From Firmicutes bacterium ZCTH02-B6 (GTDB taxonomy: Bacteria; Bacillota; Limnochordia; Limnochordales; ZCTH02-B6): a DNA stretch of 14,611 nucleotides. A program made the translations under genes and the position numbers. The notes beneath the pieces were generated by a model. The model made no database searches. It was not told the origin of the DNA and saw nothing but the letters and a program-made list of their open reading frames with translations. How positions within the stretch are numbered: the first letter of the stretch is position 1; each line of letters begins with the position of its first letter. Shown in pieces: positions 1 to 5,899 of this stretch. Location: contig LZRQ01000078.1 in NCBI GenBank assembly GCA_002159155.1, positions 1-14,611 on the forward strand. The letters run 5' to 3'.

Positions 1-758
1 GCGTTGAACCGGATGAAGGCCGTGTACGCCTCGACAGTCAGGACCCGGTAATTGCCGCCGACCAGCAGCGGCGCGCCCAGGTCACCAAAGGACGCGAGAA
101 ACACCAGCAGGGCGCTCATCCAGATGTATGGCGCGATGTATGGCAGGACGACTCTCCGGGCCACCTGGACGAGGCTTCCCCCAAGGGAGATGGCCGACTC
201 TTCCAGCGCCCTGGGCACACCGCGCAGTCCCGCCGCCAGCGTCAATACGGCCAAGGGCAACGTATGGACTACGTGGGCGATGGCGATGCCCGGCAGCCCG
301 TACAGTTCAAAGGTGGGCAGGCCTGCCGCTTGCAGGATCTGCGTGATGACACCCACCCTGCCAAACAGGAGAATGATCGCGAACGACCCGATAAAAGGCG
401 GCGACAAGAGCGGGATCGTCAATAACGCCTGAAAGAGAGCCCGGTACGGCACCGCCTTGACCAAAAACAAGGACAACGGGATGGCGATGGCCAGCACGAT
501 GACGGTGACGAGGCCGGCCAGCGCCAGGGAGTTGCGGGTCAGCACGACGAACCGCTGGCCAAACTGGTGCAAGTCGGCCAATCCGCCCGCGAGCAGGATC
601 TGGACCGATTGGACCACGATCACACCCAGCGGGATAAGCAGGAACACCACCAGATAAACGGCCGCGAGCACTCCCAGGACGGCCATCGGGTCGGCCAGGC
701 GCAAAGCGCGCCCGAGAAACCCGGCGCTTTCCGCCTCAGCGGTTCGTGTACCGGTCAA
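1..758 (-). CDS. ABC transporter permease, FbpB/ThiP-like (partial, C-terminus off the window)
   Basis: This is an inner-membrane permease of a binding-protein-dependent ABC importer of the iron(III)/thiamine/aminoethylphosphonate type. The 252 visible residues have hydrophobic segments near residues 26-50, 78-100, 110-132 and 155-178. An EAA-type cytoplasmic loop for docking the ATPase follows at 186-206 (EESAISLGGS, then LP), with a further membrane segment at 211-233. Family members usually repeat this unit in about 550 residues, so a second half probably lies beyond the left edge. I chose TTG at 758 because a GAGGAGG lies 12 bases upstream; ATG at 686 (residue 25) is an alternative that would shorten the cytoplasmic tail. 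The start overlaps the last 23 bases of the binding-protein gene, which implies translational coupling. The substrate cannot be read from the permease. Confidence 0.88.
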   Translation of the reverse strand, partial: MTGTRTAEAESAGFLGRALRLADPMAVLGVLAAVYLVVFLLIPLGVIVVQSVQILLAGGLADLHQFGQRFVVLTRNSLALAGLVTVIVLAIAIPLSLFLVKAVPYRALFQALLTIPLLSPPFIGSFAIILLFGRVGVITQILQAAGLPTFELYGLPGIAIAHVVHTLPLAVLTLAAGLRGVPRALEESAISLGGSLVQVARRVVLPYIAPYIWMSALLVFLASFGDLGAPLLVGGNYRVLTVEAYTAFIRFN

Positions 759-1806
759 AGCGCCTCATGACCTCCTCGCGGAGCTCCTCGGCCAGCTCGC
801 TGTCGACGACCACAATCCTGGGCACTGTGCGCTCCACGTGCTCGACAGAGAGATCCAGTCCGTGGGCCGTGGCCTGGATGCCCTTGCGCACCGGGTTCTG
901 GAAATGATTGGCGGCCAGCACCTGACCCTCATGGGAGAGGACGAACCGGACAAAGGCCTCAGCGAGCGCCCGGTTTTTAGCGCCCTCCACGATCCCGACG
1001 CCCGTGGCAAATACCCAGGCTCCCTCCTCCGGGTACACCACGTCCACCGCATGCCCCTCGGCCCGGTTGACATAGTAGTTGCGGGCGGTGCCAAAGCTGA
1101 TGGGCACCTCGCCCCGGGCCACCAAGGAGTAAAGGGCGCCCGTCGACGGGGTGTAAAACGCGATGTTGCGGTCGATCGCGTCCCACAACTCCCACACGCC
1201 GTCCTCGCCAAAGAGCTGGTAATGGGCCACCAGCGTGTTGAAAGCCGAAGAGGACTGCTGCGGCATGTTAAACACGATCTGGCCCCGGTAGCGGGGATCC
1301 GCCAGGTCCTGCCAACGGCGGGGCACCGGCAGGCCCAGCTGCTCCAGCCGCCGCTGGTTGTAGCCGATGACCCCCAGCGAATAGCCCCATACGTACCAGC
1401 GACCTTCCTGATCATACAAGGGTATCTGCGCTCCGCCGATCTCGAGCGCCGCCGGCAGGTCCGGCGCAAGGTCAGCCGGGTTCGTGCGGGCCAGCAGGCC
1501 CAGCTTGGCAGCTACCAGGAACTCAAATACCGCGCCGGAGTGAAAGACGTCGGCCTGGGGGTTGGCCCGCTCCGCCGCGAGCTTGGCGATGATGGCCTCG
1601 GCGCCGCCGGGATTGACGATCTCCACCGTCGTTCCCGGGTGCGCCGCTTCAAAAGCCCGCTTCAAGGACTCGGCGAGGTCCAGGGGAGCAGCACTGTAGA
1701 CCACGAGGCGGCCTGACAACCCTTGCGCGACGGCAGGCGAGCCCAAGAGGAAAGCCAGGAGCGTGAGGATGATGGCCGCGGAGCCAAAGGACGACAGGCG
1801 CTTCAT
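736..1806 (-). CDS. ABC transporter substrate-binding protein, COG1840 (AfuA/FbpA-like) family
   Basis: This is an extracytoplasmic solute-binding protein of 356 residues that delivers ligand to the overlapping permease. Residues 1-27 form a signal peptide: MKRL, a hydrophobic core at 9-22, and an AVA-Q cleavage site. The mature protein begins near the family strand GRLVVYSAA (32-40). Adjacent tyrosines at 244-245 (RNYYVNR) sit where iron-binding members carry their YY pair, and the GAWVFATGVGIVEGAKN segment (262-278) and SHEGQ (291-295) are typical of the family. Known ligands include ferric iron, thiamine, aminoethylphosphonate and phosphoglycerate; iron is possible but not shown. The ATG at 1806 has AAAGGAG upstream; an upstream in-frame ATG at 1845 would add 13 residues before the signal peptide and is unlikely. 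There is no cysteine in the whole protein, so it is not a lipoprotein. Confidence 0.88.
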   Translation of the reverse strand: MKRLSSFGSAAIILTLLAFLLGSPAVAQGLSGRLVVYSAAPLDLAESLKRAFEAAHPGTTVEIVNPGGAEAIIAKLAAERANPQADVFHSGAVFEFLVAAKLGLLARTNPADLAPDLPAALEIGGAQIPLYDQEGRWYVWGYSLGVIGYNQRRLEQLGLPVPRRWQDLADPRYRGQIVFNMPQQSSSAFNTLVAHYQLFGEDGVWELWDAIDRNIAFYTPSTGALYSLVARGEVPISFGTARNYYVNRAEGHAVDVVYPEEGAWVFATGVGIVEGAKNRALAEAFVRFVLSHEGQVLAANHFQNPVRKGIQATAHGLDLSVEHVERTVPRIVVVDSELAEELREEVMRRFDRYTNR

Positions 1807-1922
1807 CGCCCGTTCTCTCCTTTCCCATTGGATCATTTCGGGCATGCGAACGGAAACGCCCCCAAGGGGCGGCGCGCCTCCTTGCGGGCGGCGGGACAGC
1901 CGAAGGGGTGCTCCTGTGTTTC

Positions 1923-1952
1923 ATCTTGGTGCCAACGCGGGCCTCTCGTCAA
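1923..1952 (-). promoter_or_regulatory. Weak candidate promoter for the ABC import operon
   Basis: On the minus strand TTGACG (1952-1947) is followed after 18 bases by CAAGAT (1928-1923), which matches the -10 consensus at only three positions. It would give a leader of about 110 bases before the binding-protein ATG. This is a suggestion only. Confidence 0.25.
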
Positions 1953-1996
1953 CCGCGACCCGCAGCCTTAAGGGCGCCGAGCATCCGCCGTTTCGA

Positions 1997-2026
1997 TTGA
2001 CGGTGCCCGGGCGGCTGTGCTATCAT
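1997..2026 (+). promoter_or_regulatory. Extended -10 promoter of the tRNA-Ile/tRNA-Ala unit
   Basis: TTGACG (1997-2002) and TATCAT (2021-2026) are separated by 18 bases. TGC immediately precedes the -10 box and supplies an extended -10 TGn motif. Transcription would start near 2033, about seven bases before the mature tRNA-Ile end, which suits a dedicated tRNA promoter. Confidence 0.7.
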
Positions 2027-2039
2027 CTACAGGCGCAGC

Positions 2040-2116
<77 letters not shown>

Positions 2117-2126
2117 GCTTCCGAGA

Positions 2127-2202
2127 GGGGCCGTAGCTCAGCTGGGAGAGCGCCTGCTTTGCACGCAGGAGGTCGGCGGTTCGATCCCGCTCGGCTCCAC
2201 CA
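2127..2202 (+). tRNA. tRNA-Ala (TGC anticodon)
   Basis: The 76-base gene has acceptor arms GGGGCCG (2127-2133) and CGGCTCC (2192-2198, with one G-T pair), then A and an encoded CCA. The anticodon stem CCTGC/GCAGG encloses TTTGCAC, so the anticodon TGC is at 2160-2162. It should be cotranscribed with tRNA-Ile and ended by the terminator at 2206-2243. The Ile(GAT)-Ala(TGC) order is the usual content of a 16S-23S spacer, yet no rRNA is present here. Confidence 0.98.
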
Positions 2203-2205
2203 ATC

Positions 2206-2243
2206 AACGCCTCCCGGAAACCATGTTTCCGGAAGGCGTTTTT
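2206..2243 (+). terminator. Strong intrinsic terminator of the tRNA pair
   Basis: A 15-base-pair stem with one mismatch pairs 2206-2220 with 2226-2240 around the five-base loop CCATG. It is followed by T residues, giving a T5 run at 2239-2243. It starts four bases after the tRNA-Ala CCA end. Confidence 0.92.
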
Positions 2244-2342
2244 CATGTCCGCTCACGACCCACGGGCCGCGGGCGGAGGCGGAGCGGCCCGCCGCAGCGA
2301 AACACACCCCCGGAATGTGGAAAGAGCAGGGAGGGGGACACC

Positions 2343-3203
2343 GTGAGCAAGCCGCCCGTCATTGTCCCATGCCAATGGCTGGCCGAGAGGTTGGACGCGC
2401 CTGAGATCGTCGTTGTCGACTGCCGCTTTGACCTGTCGGACCCGCAGGCCGGCCGCAGGGCGTATGAAACCGGCCACATCCCGGGCGCGGTCTACTTCGA
2501 CCTCGAGCAGGACTTGTCGGCCCCTGTGCAAAAGCCGGGACCGCGGCACCCGCTGCCGGATATGGACCGTTTCGTGGAAAAACTGGAGGCGGCCGGCATC
2601 GGCGAGGGCGTGACCGTAGTCTGCTACGACGGCCAGCAGGGGATGGTGGCCGCGCGCCTCTGGTGGATGCTGCGCTATCTGGGCCATGATGCGGTGTGCG
2701 TGCTTGACGGCGGCTTCCAGGCGTGGTGCGAGGCGGGCTTGCCCGTGACGGCGGAGGTGCCGGCCAGGCCGCCGCGCCGGTTTGTTCCCCGCGTGCGGCC
2801 GGAGATGGCCGTCTCCATGGCGGACGTGCAGCGGATGGTGCAGGAGCGAAGCGGCGTGCTGGTGGACGCCCGGGCGCCCGAGCGGTACCGCGGCGAGGTG
2901 GAGCCCCTCGACCCCGTGGCCGGTCACATTCCAGGCGCCCGCAACCTGCCGTGGATGGGCAACCTGGATGCCAGCGGCCGCTGGCGCAACCCCAAGGAGC
3001 TGGCGGAACGCTTTGCGGCGCTCAAGAGACAGGAGCCGGTGGTCATGTACTGCGGCTCGGGGGTGTCCGCCTGCGTCAACGTGCTGGCGATGGCCCACGC
3101 AGGTTTCGAGCCGCTGCCCCGGCTGTACGTCGGCAGTTGGAGCGAGTGGTGCTCCGTAGCCGGCAATCCGGTGGCGAAAGTTGACACCGGCAAAGGGGCA
3201 TGA
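2343..3203 (+). CDS. sseA: Two-domain sulfurtransferase (rhodanese / 3-mercaptopyruvate sulfurtransferase, SseA-like)
   Basis: This cytoplasmic enzyme transfers sulfane sulfur from thiosulfate or 3-mercaptopyruvate to an acceptor such as cyanide or a thiol. It has 286 residues, the usual length of tandem rhodanese proteins. The non-catalytic N-terminal domain (about 6-135) carries GHIPGAVYFD and the CYDGQQGMVAARLWW segment. The catalytic domain (about 150-275) has Cys237 in the loop CGSGVSA. That loop is closer to the CGSGVT of mercaptopyruvate sulfurtransferases than to the CRKGVT of thiosulfate-specific rhodanese, so the substrate preference is inferred from the loop. The start is GTG at 2343, preceded by GGGAGGGG; an ORF extension upstream runs into the tRNA terminator and is not translated in my view. 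The last codons contain the promoter of the next gene. Confidence 0.93.
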   Translation: MSKPPVIVPCQWLAERLDAPEIVVVDCRFDLSDPQAGRRAYETGHIPGAVYFDLEQDLSAPVQKPGPRHPLPDMDRFVEKLEAAGIGEGVTVVCYDGQQGMVAARLWWMLRYLGHDAVCVLDGGFQAWCEAGLPVTAEVPARPPRRFVPRVRPEMAVSMADVQRMVQERSGVLVDARAPERYRGEVEPLDPVAGHIPGARNLPWMGNLDASGRWRNPKELAERFAALKRQEPVVMYCGSGVSACVNVLAMAHAGFEPLPRLYVGSWSEWCSVAGNPVAKVDTGKGA

Positions 3204-3209
3204 TATCTT
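3181..3209 (+). promoter_or_regulatory. Promoter of the ArsR-family gene, inside the 3' end of sseA
   Basis: A consensus -35 TTGACA (3181-3186) and TATCTT (3204-3209) are 17 bases apart, and TGA directly before the -10 box gives an extended -10. The predicted start, near 3216, lies just upstream of the GCGATAAAA element at 3222. Confidence 0.65.
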
Positions 3210-3221
3210 CATCGATGACTG

Positions 3222-3265
3222 GCGATAAAAGGTCCGCTCCGGCCTTTTCGGCCATTTCCTATCGC
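3222..3265. promoter_or_regulatory. Candidate ArsR operator: GCGATA / TATCGC inverted repeat
   Basis: GCGATA (3222-3227) and its exact complement TATCGC (3260-3265) flank the leader of the ArsR-family gene with 32 bases between them. The left copy sits just downstream of the predicted transcription start, a normal place for an autorepression operator. The same core, as CGATAAA, recurs twice upstream of fmdB at 3740-3753. Binding is inferred, not shown. Confidence 0.4.
3227..3248 (+). terminator. Hairpin with internal T4, possible sseA terminator or leader attenuator
   Basis: AAAAGG (3227-3232) pairs with CCTTTT (3243-3248), and CCG (3234-3236) with CGG (3240-3242), with a bulged T and a three-base loop. 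The T4 is part of the stem. It lies in the leader of the next gene, downstream of that gene's predicted promoter, so it is either a weak terminator for sseA or an element read through or attenuating in the arsR leader. Confidence 0.3.
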
Positions 3266-3303
3266 TGGCCTGGGTGGGGAGCGGGGAAGGGAAGGAAGCG
3301 GCC

Positions 3304-3660
3304 ATGGCGAGCCGTGCAACCGGCAACACGATGAACCCCGGCACCGCCCAGTCAGTGGTGGAACCGGCGGCAGCGCGTGCCGCCGACGCCGATTTGGCAG
3401 CGGCCGCCCGGGCCCTGGCCCATCCGGTGCGGATCCGCATTCTCCGCCGGCTGGGCCGCGAGGGGTCGTATTGCGGCGACCTCGTTGAGCTTTTGGGATT
3501 GGCCCAGTCCACGGTTTCCCACCACTTGCGCATCCTGCGGGAAGCCGGGCTGATCGTGGGCGAAGAGCAAGGTCCGGCCACCTGCTACCGGGTCAACCGG
3601 GAGCGGTGCGCCGCGGTGTGCCAGCTGGTACGGGACATTTTGGGCGAGGCCGCCCTTTAG
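3304..3660 (+). CDS. ArsR/SmtB-family winged-helix transcriptional repressor
   Basis: This is a 118-residue dimeric DNA-binding regulator of the metal- or effector-sensing ArsR family. The domain starts with ARALAHPVRIRILRRL (35-50), has the helix-turn-helix at about 56-81 (recognition helix QSTVSHHLRILRE), and ends in the wing with TCYRVNRE (93-100). Four cysteines are present: Cys57 beside the first helix of the motif, and Cys94, Cys102 and Cys106 at and after the wing. These could bind metal or sense thiols, but they do not form the ELCVCDL motif of arsenic repressors, so the ligand is unknown. ATG at 3304 has AAGGA seven bases upstream; GTG at 3274 is an alternative with a worse site. A strong promoter and candidate operator precede it. 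No transporter or metal-resistance gene follows; fmdB begins 166 bases downstream. Confidence 0.92.
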   Translation: MASRATGNTMNPGTAQSVVEPAAARAADADLAAAARALAHPVRIRILRRLGREGSYCGDLVELLGLAQSTVSHHLRILREAGLIVGEEQGPATCYRVNRERCAAVCQLVRDILGEAAL

Positions 3661-3726
3661 CGGCAAAGCGGGGTCGTGCCCCGGGGGCCCCCCAACGCCC
3701 TCCGGTATGCCGTCCCGCGGCCATTA

Positions 3727-3753
3727 TATCGCGGTTCGGCGATAAACGATAAA
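3727..3753. promoter_or_regulatory. Inverted and tandem CGATAAA element upstream of fmdB
   Basis: TATCGC (3727-3732) and GCGATA (3739-3744) form a perfect 6-6-6 inverted repeat. CGATAAA is then repeated head to tail at 3740-3746 and 3747-3753. The same GCGATAAA string occurs in the leader of the neighbouring ArsR-family gene, which suggests that fmdB may be a second target of that repressor. I do not see a good -35/-10 pair here. Confidence 0.35.
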
Positions 3754-3826
3754 GTGTGCACGGAAACCGTCCCGGCCAGCACCCGTAACCGGCCTTCAGG
3801 CCAAAACGAAAGGGGGAAAAGGACCA

Positions 3827-4024
3827 ATGCCGACGTACGCCTTTCGCTGCACCGCGTGCGGGCACGAGTTTGAGGTGCAGACGTCCTGGTCCGCCAAGGG
3901 CGAGGTGGTTTGCCCGTCGTGCGGCGGCCGCGAGCTCAAGGAGCTGTTTGGCCGCTACCGCCTGCTGACCACCGGCGGGTCGGGGAACACGACGGGCGGC
4001 AGCAGCTCGTCCGGTTTCACCTGA
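3827..4024 (+). CDS. FmdB-family zinc-ribbon protein
   Basis: This small 65-residue protein begins with the family signature MPTYAFRCTACGHEFEV. It has two CxxC knuckles, Cys8/Cys11 and Cys29/Cys32, predicted to bind one zinc. After about residue 48 it ends in a Gly/Ser/Thr-rich disordered tail, as many members do. FmdB was first proposed as a regulator of an amide-degradation gene, but most homologues have no established role. AAGGA lies five bases before the ATG. It could be transcribed with the ArsR-family gene or from its own site near the repeats at 3727-3753. Its end faces the end of the DUF4363 gene. Confidence 0.9.
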   Translation: MPTYAFRCTACGHEFEVQTSWSAKGEVVCPSCGGRELKELFGRYRLLTTGGSGNTTGGSSSSGFT

Positions 4025-4037
4025 GCGGGATGCTGAC

Positions 4038-4054
4038 GGGGACCGGCGGTCCCC
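4038..4054. terminator. Short hairpin between convergent fmdB and DUF4363 genes
   Basis: GGGGACC (4038-4044) and GGTCCCC (4048-4054) form a perfect seven-base-pair GC-rich stem with a GGC loop. No T run follows on either strand, so it is at best a weak bidirectional terminator. Confidence 0.25.
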
Positions 4055-4110
4055 CAAAGGCAACTTGCGGCCTGGGGCGATCTCCTGCGGCTTGATGTCC
4101 GGCGATTTCC

Positions 4111-4509
4111 CTAAAACAGGTTGCTCCAGGACAGCCGGTGCTGCTCTGGCAGCCCCTTGATTCGTTCCCGGGCCAACACCAGCAGGCCGCCGGCGGCGCC
4201 GGATCTGGCCGCGATGAGCGCCTCGGCTTCCAGGAGTGCCTCGGAGATCGCCTCAAGGCGCTGGTGCTCAGCGTGCAGGGCAAGCCGTTCTCGGGCCGTC
4301 TCCCACACGCGCCGGGCGCGGCCGGCGGTTTCCAGGGCCAGCGTCCAGTCGCCTTCGTCCAGCGCCGCCGCGGCCCGATCCAATTCGCGGGTCAGCTCCT
4401 GGGCCAGGCGCTCTTCGGCGCGGACGACAAAGTGCTCCCCCACGGCCAAGAGGCCGGTAATGAGCCAGAGAGCCAAGAAGATCCAGTCGCTCACACCGCG
4501 ACGCGTCAC
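4111..4509 (-). CDS. DUF4363 family protein, membrane-anchored
   Basis: This 132-residue protein has an N-terminal membrane anchor (about 8-26, DWIFLALWLITGLLAVGEH). A helical, charged region at about 30-105 follows, with ELTRELDRAAAALDEGDW and a heptad-like WETARERLALHAEHQRLEAISEAL. The topology predicts the bulk outside the cytoplasm. The family has no established function but is commonly found next to DUF421 genes in Clostridia-type genomes, and that is the case here. The GTG start at 4509 overlaps the DUF421 stop as GTGA, so the two should be translationally coupled; GTG at 4494 is an alternative start just before the anchor. Assignment to DUF4363 rests on the sequence pattern and the gene pairing. 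Confidence 0.78.
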   Translation of the reverse strand: MTRRGVSDWIFLALWLITGLLAVGEHFVVRAEERLAQELTRELDRAAAALDEGDWTLALETAGRARRVWETARERLALHAEHQRLEAISEALLEAEALIAARSGAAGGLLVLARERIKGLPEQHRLSWSNLF

Positions 4510-5222
4510 GCCTCGGCTCGCTCCCCGGTTTGCCCGCGGCCTTGAACGGCGCCGTCCCTCGGCTGGCAGTAAAAGCGGCCCTGGGTGTCGATGGCCGCGT
4601 AGAGGACAGCCCGGGTGTCGTCGACCCCGTGCGTCCGGATCTGCCCGCGCAGCCAATCCATGTCCAGCCCGATACGGGCCAAGTTGCGGTGATCCACTTC
4701 GCCGTCAACGATCAGCGGGGTCGGCAGCCCCTCGTACTGGGTGGCGACACCGAGGTCTGCCGGCGTGACCGGCCGGTGCTGCGACTTGGGTACAATGCTC
4801 AGCTGGCCGTTGGTTTCCAGCACCGCGAACTCCACGTCCTGAATATTGGGATATCCCCCGATGCGCAGCTGCTCCAGCAAATCGTTGACGTTGTAGCGCA
4901 GCTCGAGCATGGCATCCTCCACGATCTTGCCGTTGGCCACCACCACCGTCGGCCGGCCGCTGATCACCGCCCGGGCACGGGCGCTTTTCAGCGTCACATA
5001 CGAAACCGTGAAGGAAACCACCAGGAGGGCAAACACACCCATCACGCCGTTCATCAGCGGGGTGCCGGTGTCAGCCATCGAGATGGCGGCCACGTCGGCA
5101 AAGAGGATGAGGGTTACCAGTTCGTAGGGCTGCAGCGTCGTGACTTGCCGCTTGCCGAGGATGCGCAGAAACAGCAACAAAGTGAGGTAGAGGATGACCA
5201 CCCGCACGAAAATGATCAGCAA
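4506..5222 (-). CDS. DUF421 family membrane protein (YetF/YrbG-like)
   Basis: This 238-residue membrane protein has three N-terminal transmembrane segments at about 2-21, 33-50 and 56-78, and a soluble cytoplasmic domain at about 85-215. Family landmarks are LRILGKRQ (19-26), PYELVTLILFAD (32-43), the strand GRPTVVVANGKI (89-100) and the NVNDLLEQLR helix (111-120). YetF-type proteins are common in spore formers; some Bacillus paralogues are linked to spore or membrane traits, but no molecular activity is settled. I prefer TTG at 5222, which has GAGGGGG eight bases upstream; GTG at 5231 would lie against that same site. It follows DUF420 after 66 bases and overlaps the DUF4363 gene by four. 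Confidence 0.92.
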   Translation of the reverse strand: MLIIFVRVVILYLTLLLFLRILGKRQVTTLQPYELVTLILFADVAAISMADTGTPLMNGVMGVFALLVVSFTVSYVTLKSARARAVISGRPTVVVANGKIVEDAMLELRYNVNDLLEQLRIGGYPNIQDVEFAVLETNGQLSIVPKSQHRPVTPADLGVATQYEGLPTPLIVDGEVDHRNLARIGLDMDWLRGQIRTHGVDDTRAVLYAAIDTQGRFYCQPRDGAVQGRGQTGERAEA

Positions 5223-5288
5223 CCGCGCCACCCCCTCGGGACAGTGTCAGTATGGGGGCGGCGCGGTGCCGTTTATGCGGTTAGCGGA

Positions 5289-5828
5289 TCAGTAATAAGG
5301 CGAGATCATGACGTAGACCAGCACGCCCGTGACGCTCACGTAAAGCCACAGGGGCATAGCCCAGCGGGCGATGCGCCGGTGACGCGGCACTTCGAGATTA
5401 AGCCCTGTGAAAAGAGCAAACAGCGCCAGCGGGACGATGACGGCCGCCAGTACCACGTGCGTGATGAGGACGAAGTAGTACACGTAGCGCAGGAAGCCCT
5501 CGCCCCCGTAGGGCGTGGACGGGGCGAGGGAATGGTACGCAAGGTACGTGATCAGGAACAGCGCCGTCGTGGCAAAGGCGGCGAGAATGAACCGTTTGTG
5601 GGTTTCCCGCTGCTTGCGCCGGATGGTGATGTAGGCCGCGGCCAGAAACACGGTGGTGAAGCTGTTGAAGATCGCATTGGCCAGCGGCAGGATCGTCAGG
5701 TCAAAGCCCACTTCCGGGGCGGTGTCGCCGCGCAGGAAGTAGAGCACCATCACCACCGCGACGATGAAAACCGATATTCCGACGACCAGCGGCGTGTAGT
5801 TGCGGACGGGCCCGCTCGTGGCAGGCAA
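5289..5828 (-). CDS. DUF420 family integral membrane protein (YozB-like)
   Basis: This 179-residue protein has five predicted membrane segments at about 13-32, 43-67, 80-98, 115-143 and 153-175. Histidines lie in or near the helices (THKRF at about 76, AYHS at about 98, ITHVV at about 123), which is the family pattern and could suit haem or metal binding. DUF420 genes usually sit near haem-copper oxidase or haem A genes, and a role in terminal oxidase maturation has been reported for a Staphylococcus relative; I recall this from the literature and cannot confirm the match here. No oxidase gene is in the window. TTG at 5828 is the start: AAGGAGG is nine bases upstream, and a nearer ATG is in another frame. 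It follows gdh after 71 bases without a visible promoter. Confidence 0.9.
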   Translation of the reverse strand: MPATSGPVRNYTPLVVGISVFIVAVVMVLYFLRGDTAPEVGFDLTILPLANAIFNSFTTVFLAAAYITIRRKQRETHKRFILAAFATTALFLITYLAYHSLAPSTPYGGEGFLRYVYYFVLITHVVLAAVIVPLALFALFTGLNLEVPRHRRIARWAMPLWLYVSVTGVLVYVMISPYY

Positions 5829-5899
5829 TCCGGCATCCCTCCTTGACGACGGGACAGGTGCGTCTGCGGCCGCCGGCGCCCCGGGCGCCAGGTTGCTCC

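Noticed and set aside
1857..1871. GC hairpin CGCCCC-CAA-GGGGCG in the ABC operon leader.
   Set aside because: Six base pairs without a T run or neighbouring structure; expected by chance in DNA this GC-rich.
2264..2290. Hairpin GGGCCGC/GCGGCCC upstream of sseA.
   Set aside because: A 13-base loop and only seven pairs, no T run and no riboswitch-like features.
2253..3581. A 442-codon minus-strand open frame across sseA and the arsR-like gene.
   Set aside because: It spans two well-supported plus-strand genes and a promoter, and its translation is low-complexity.
4530..5846. A 438-codon plus-strand open frame antisense to DUF421 and DUF420.
   Set aside because: The composition is His/Gln/Arg/Asp-rich with no hydrophobic core, and both opposite frames encode recognisable membrane proteins.
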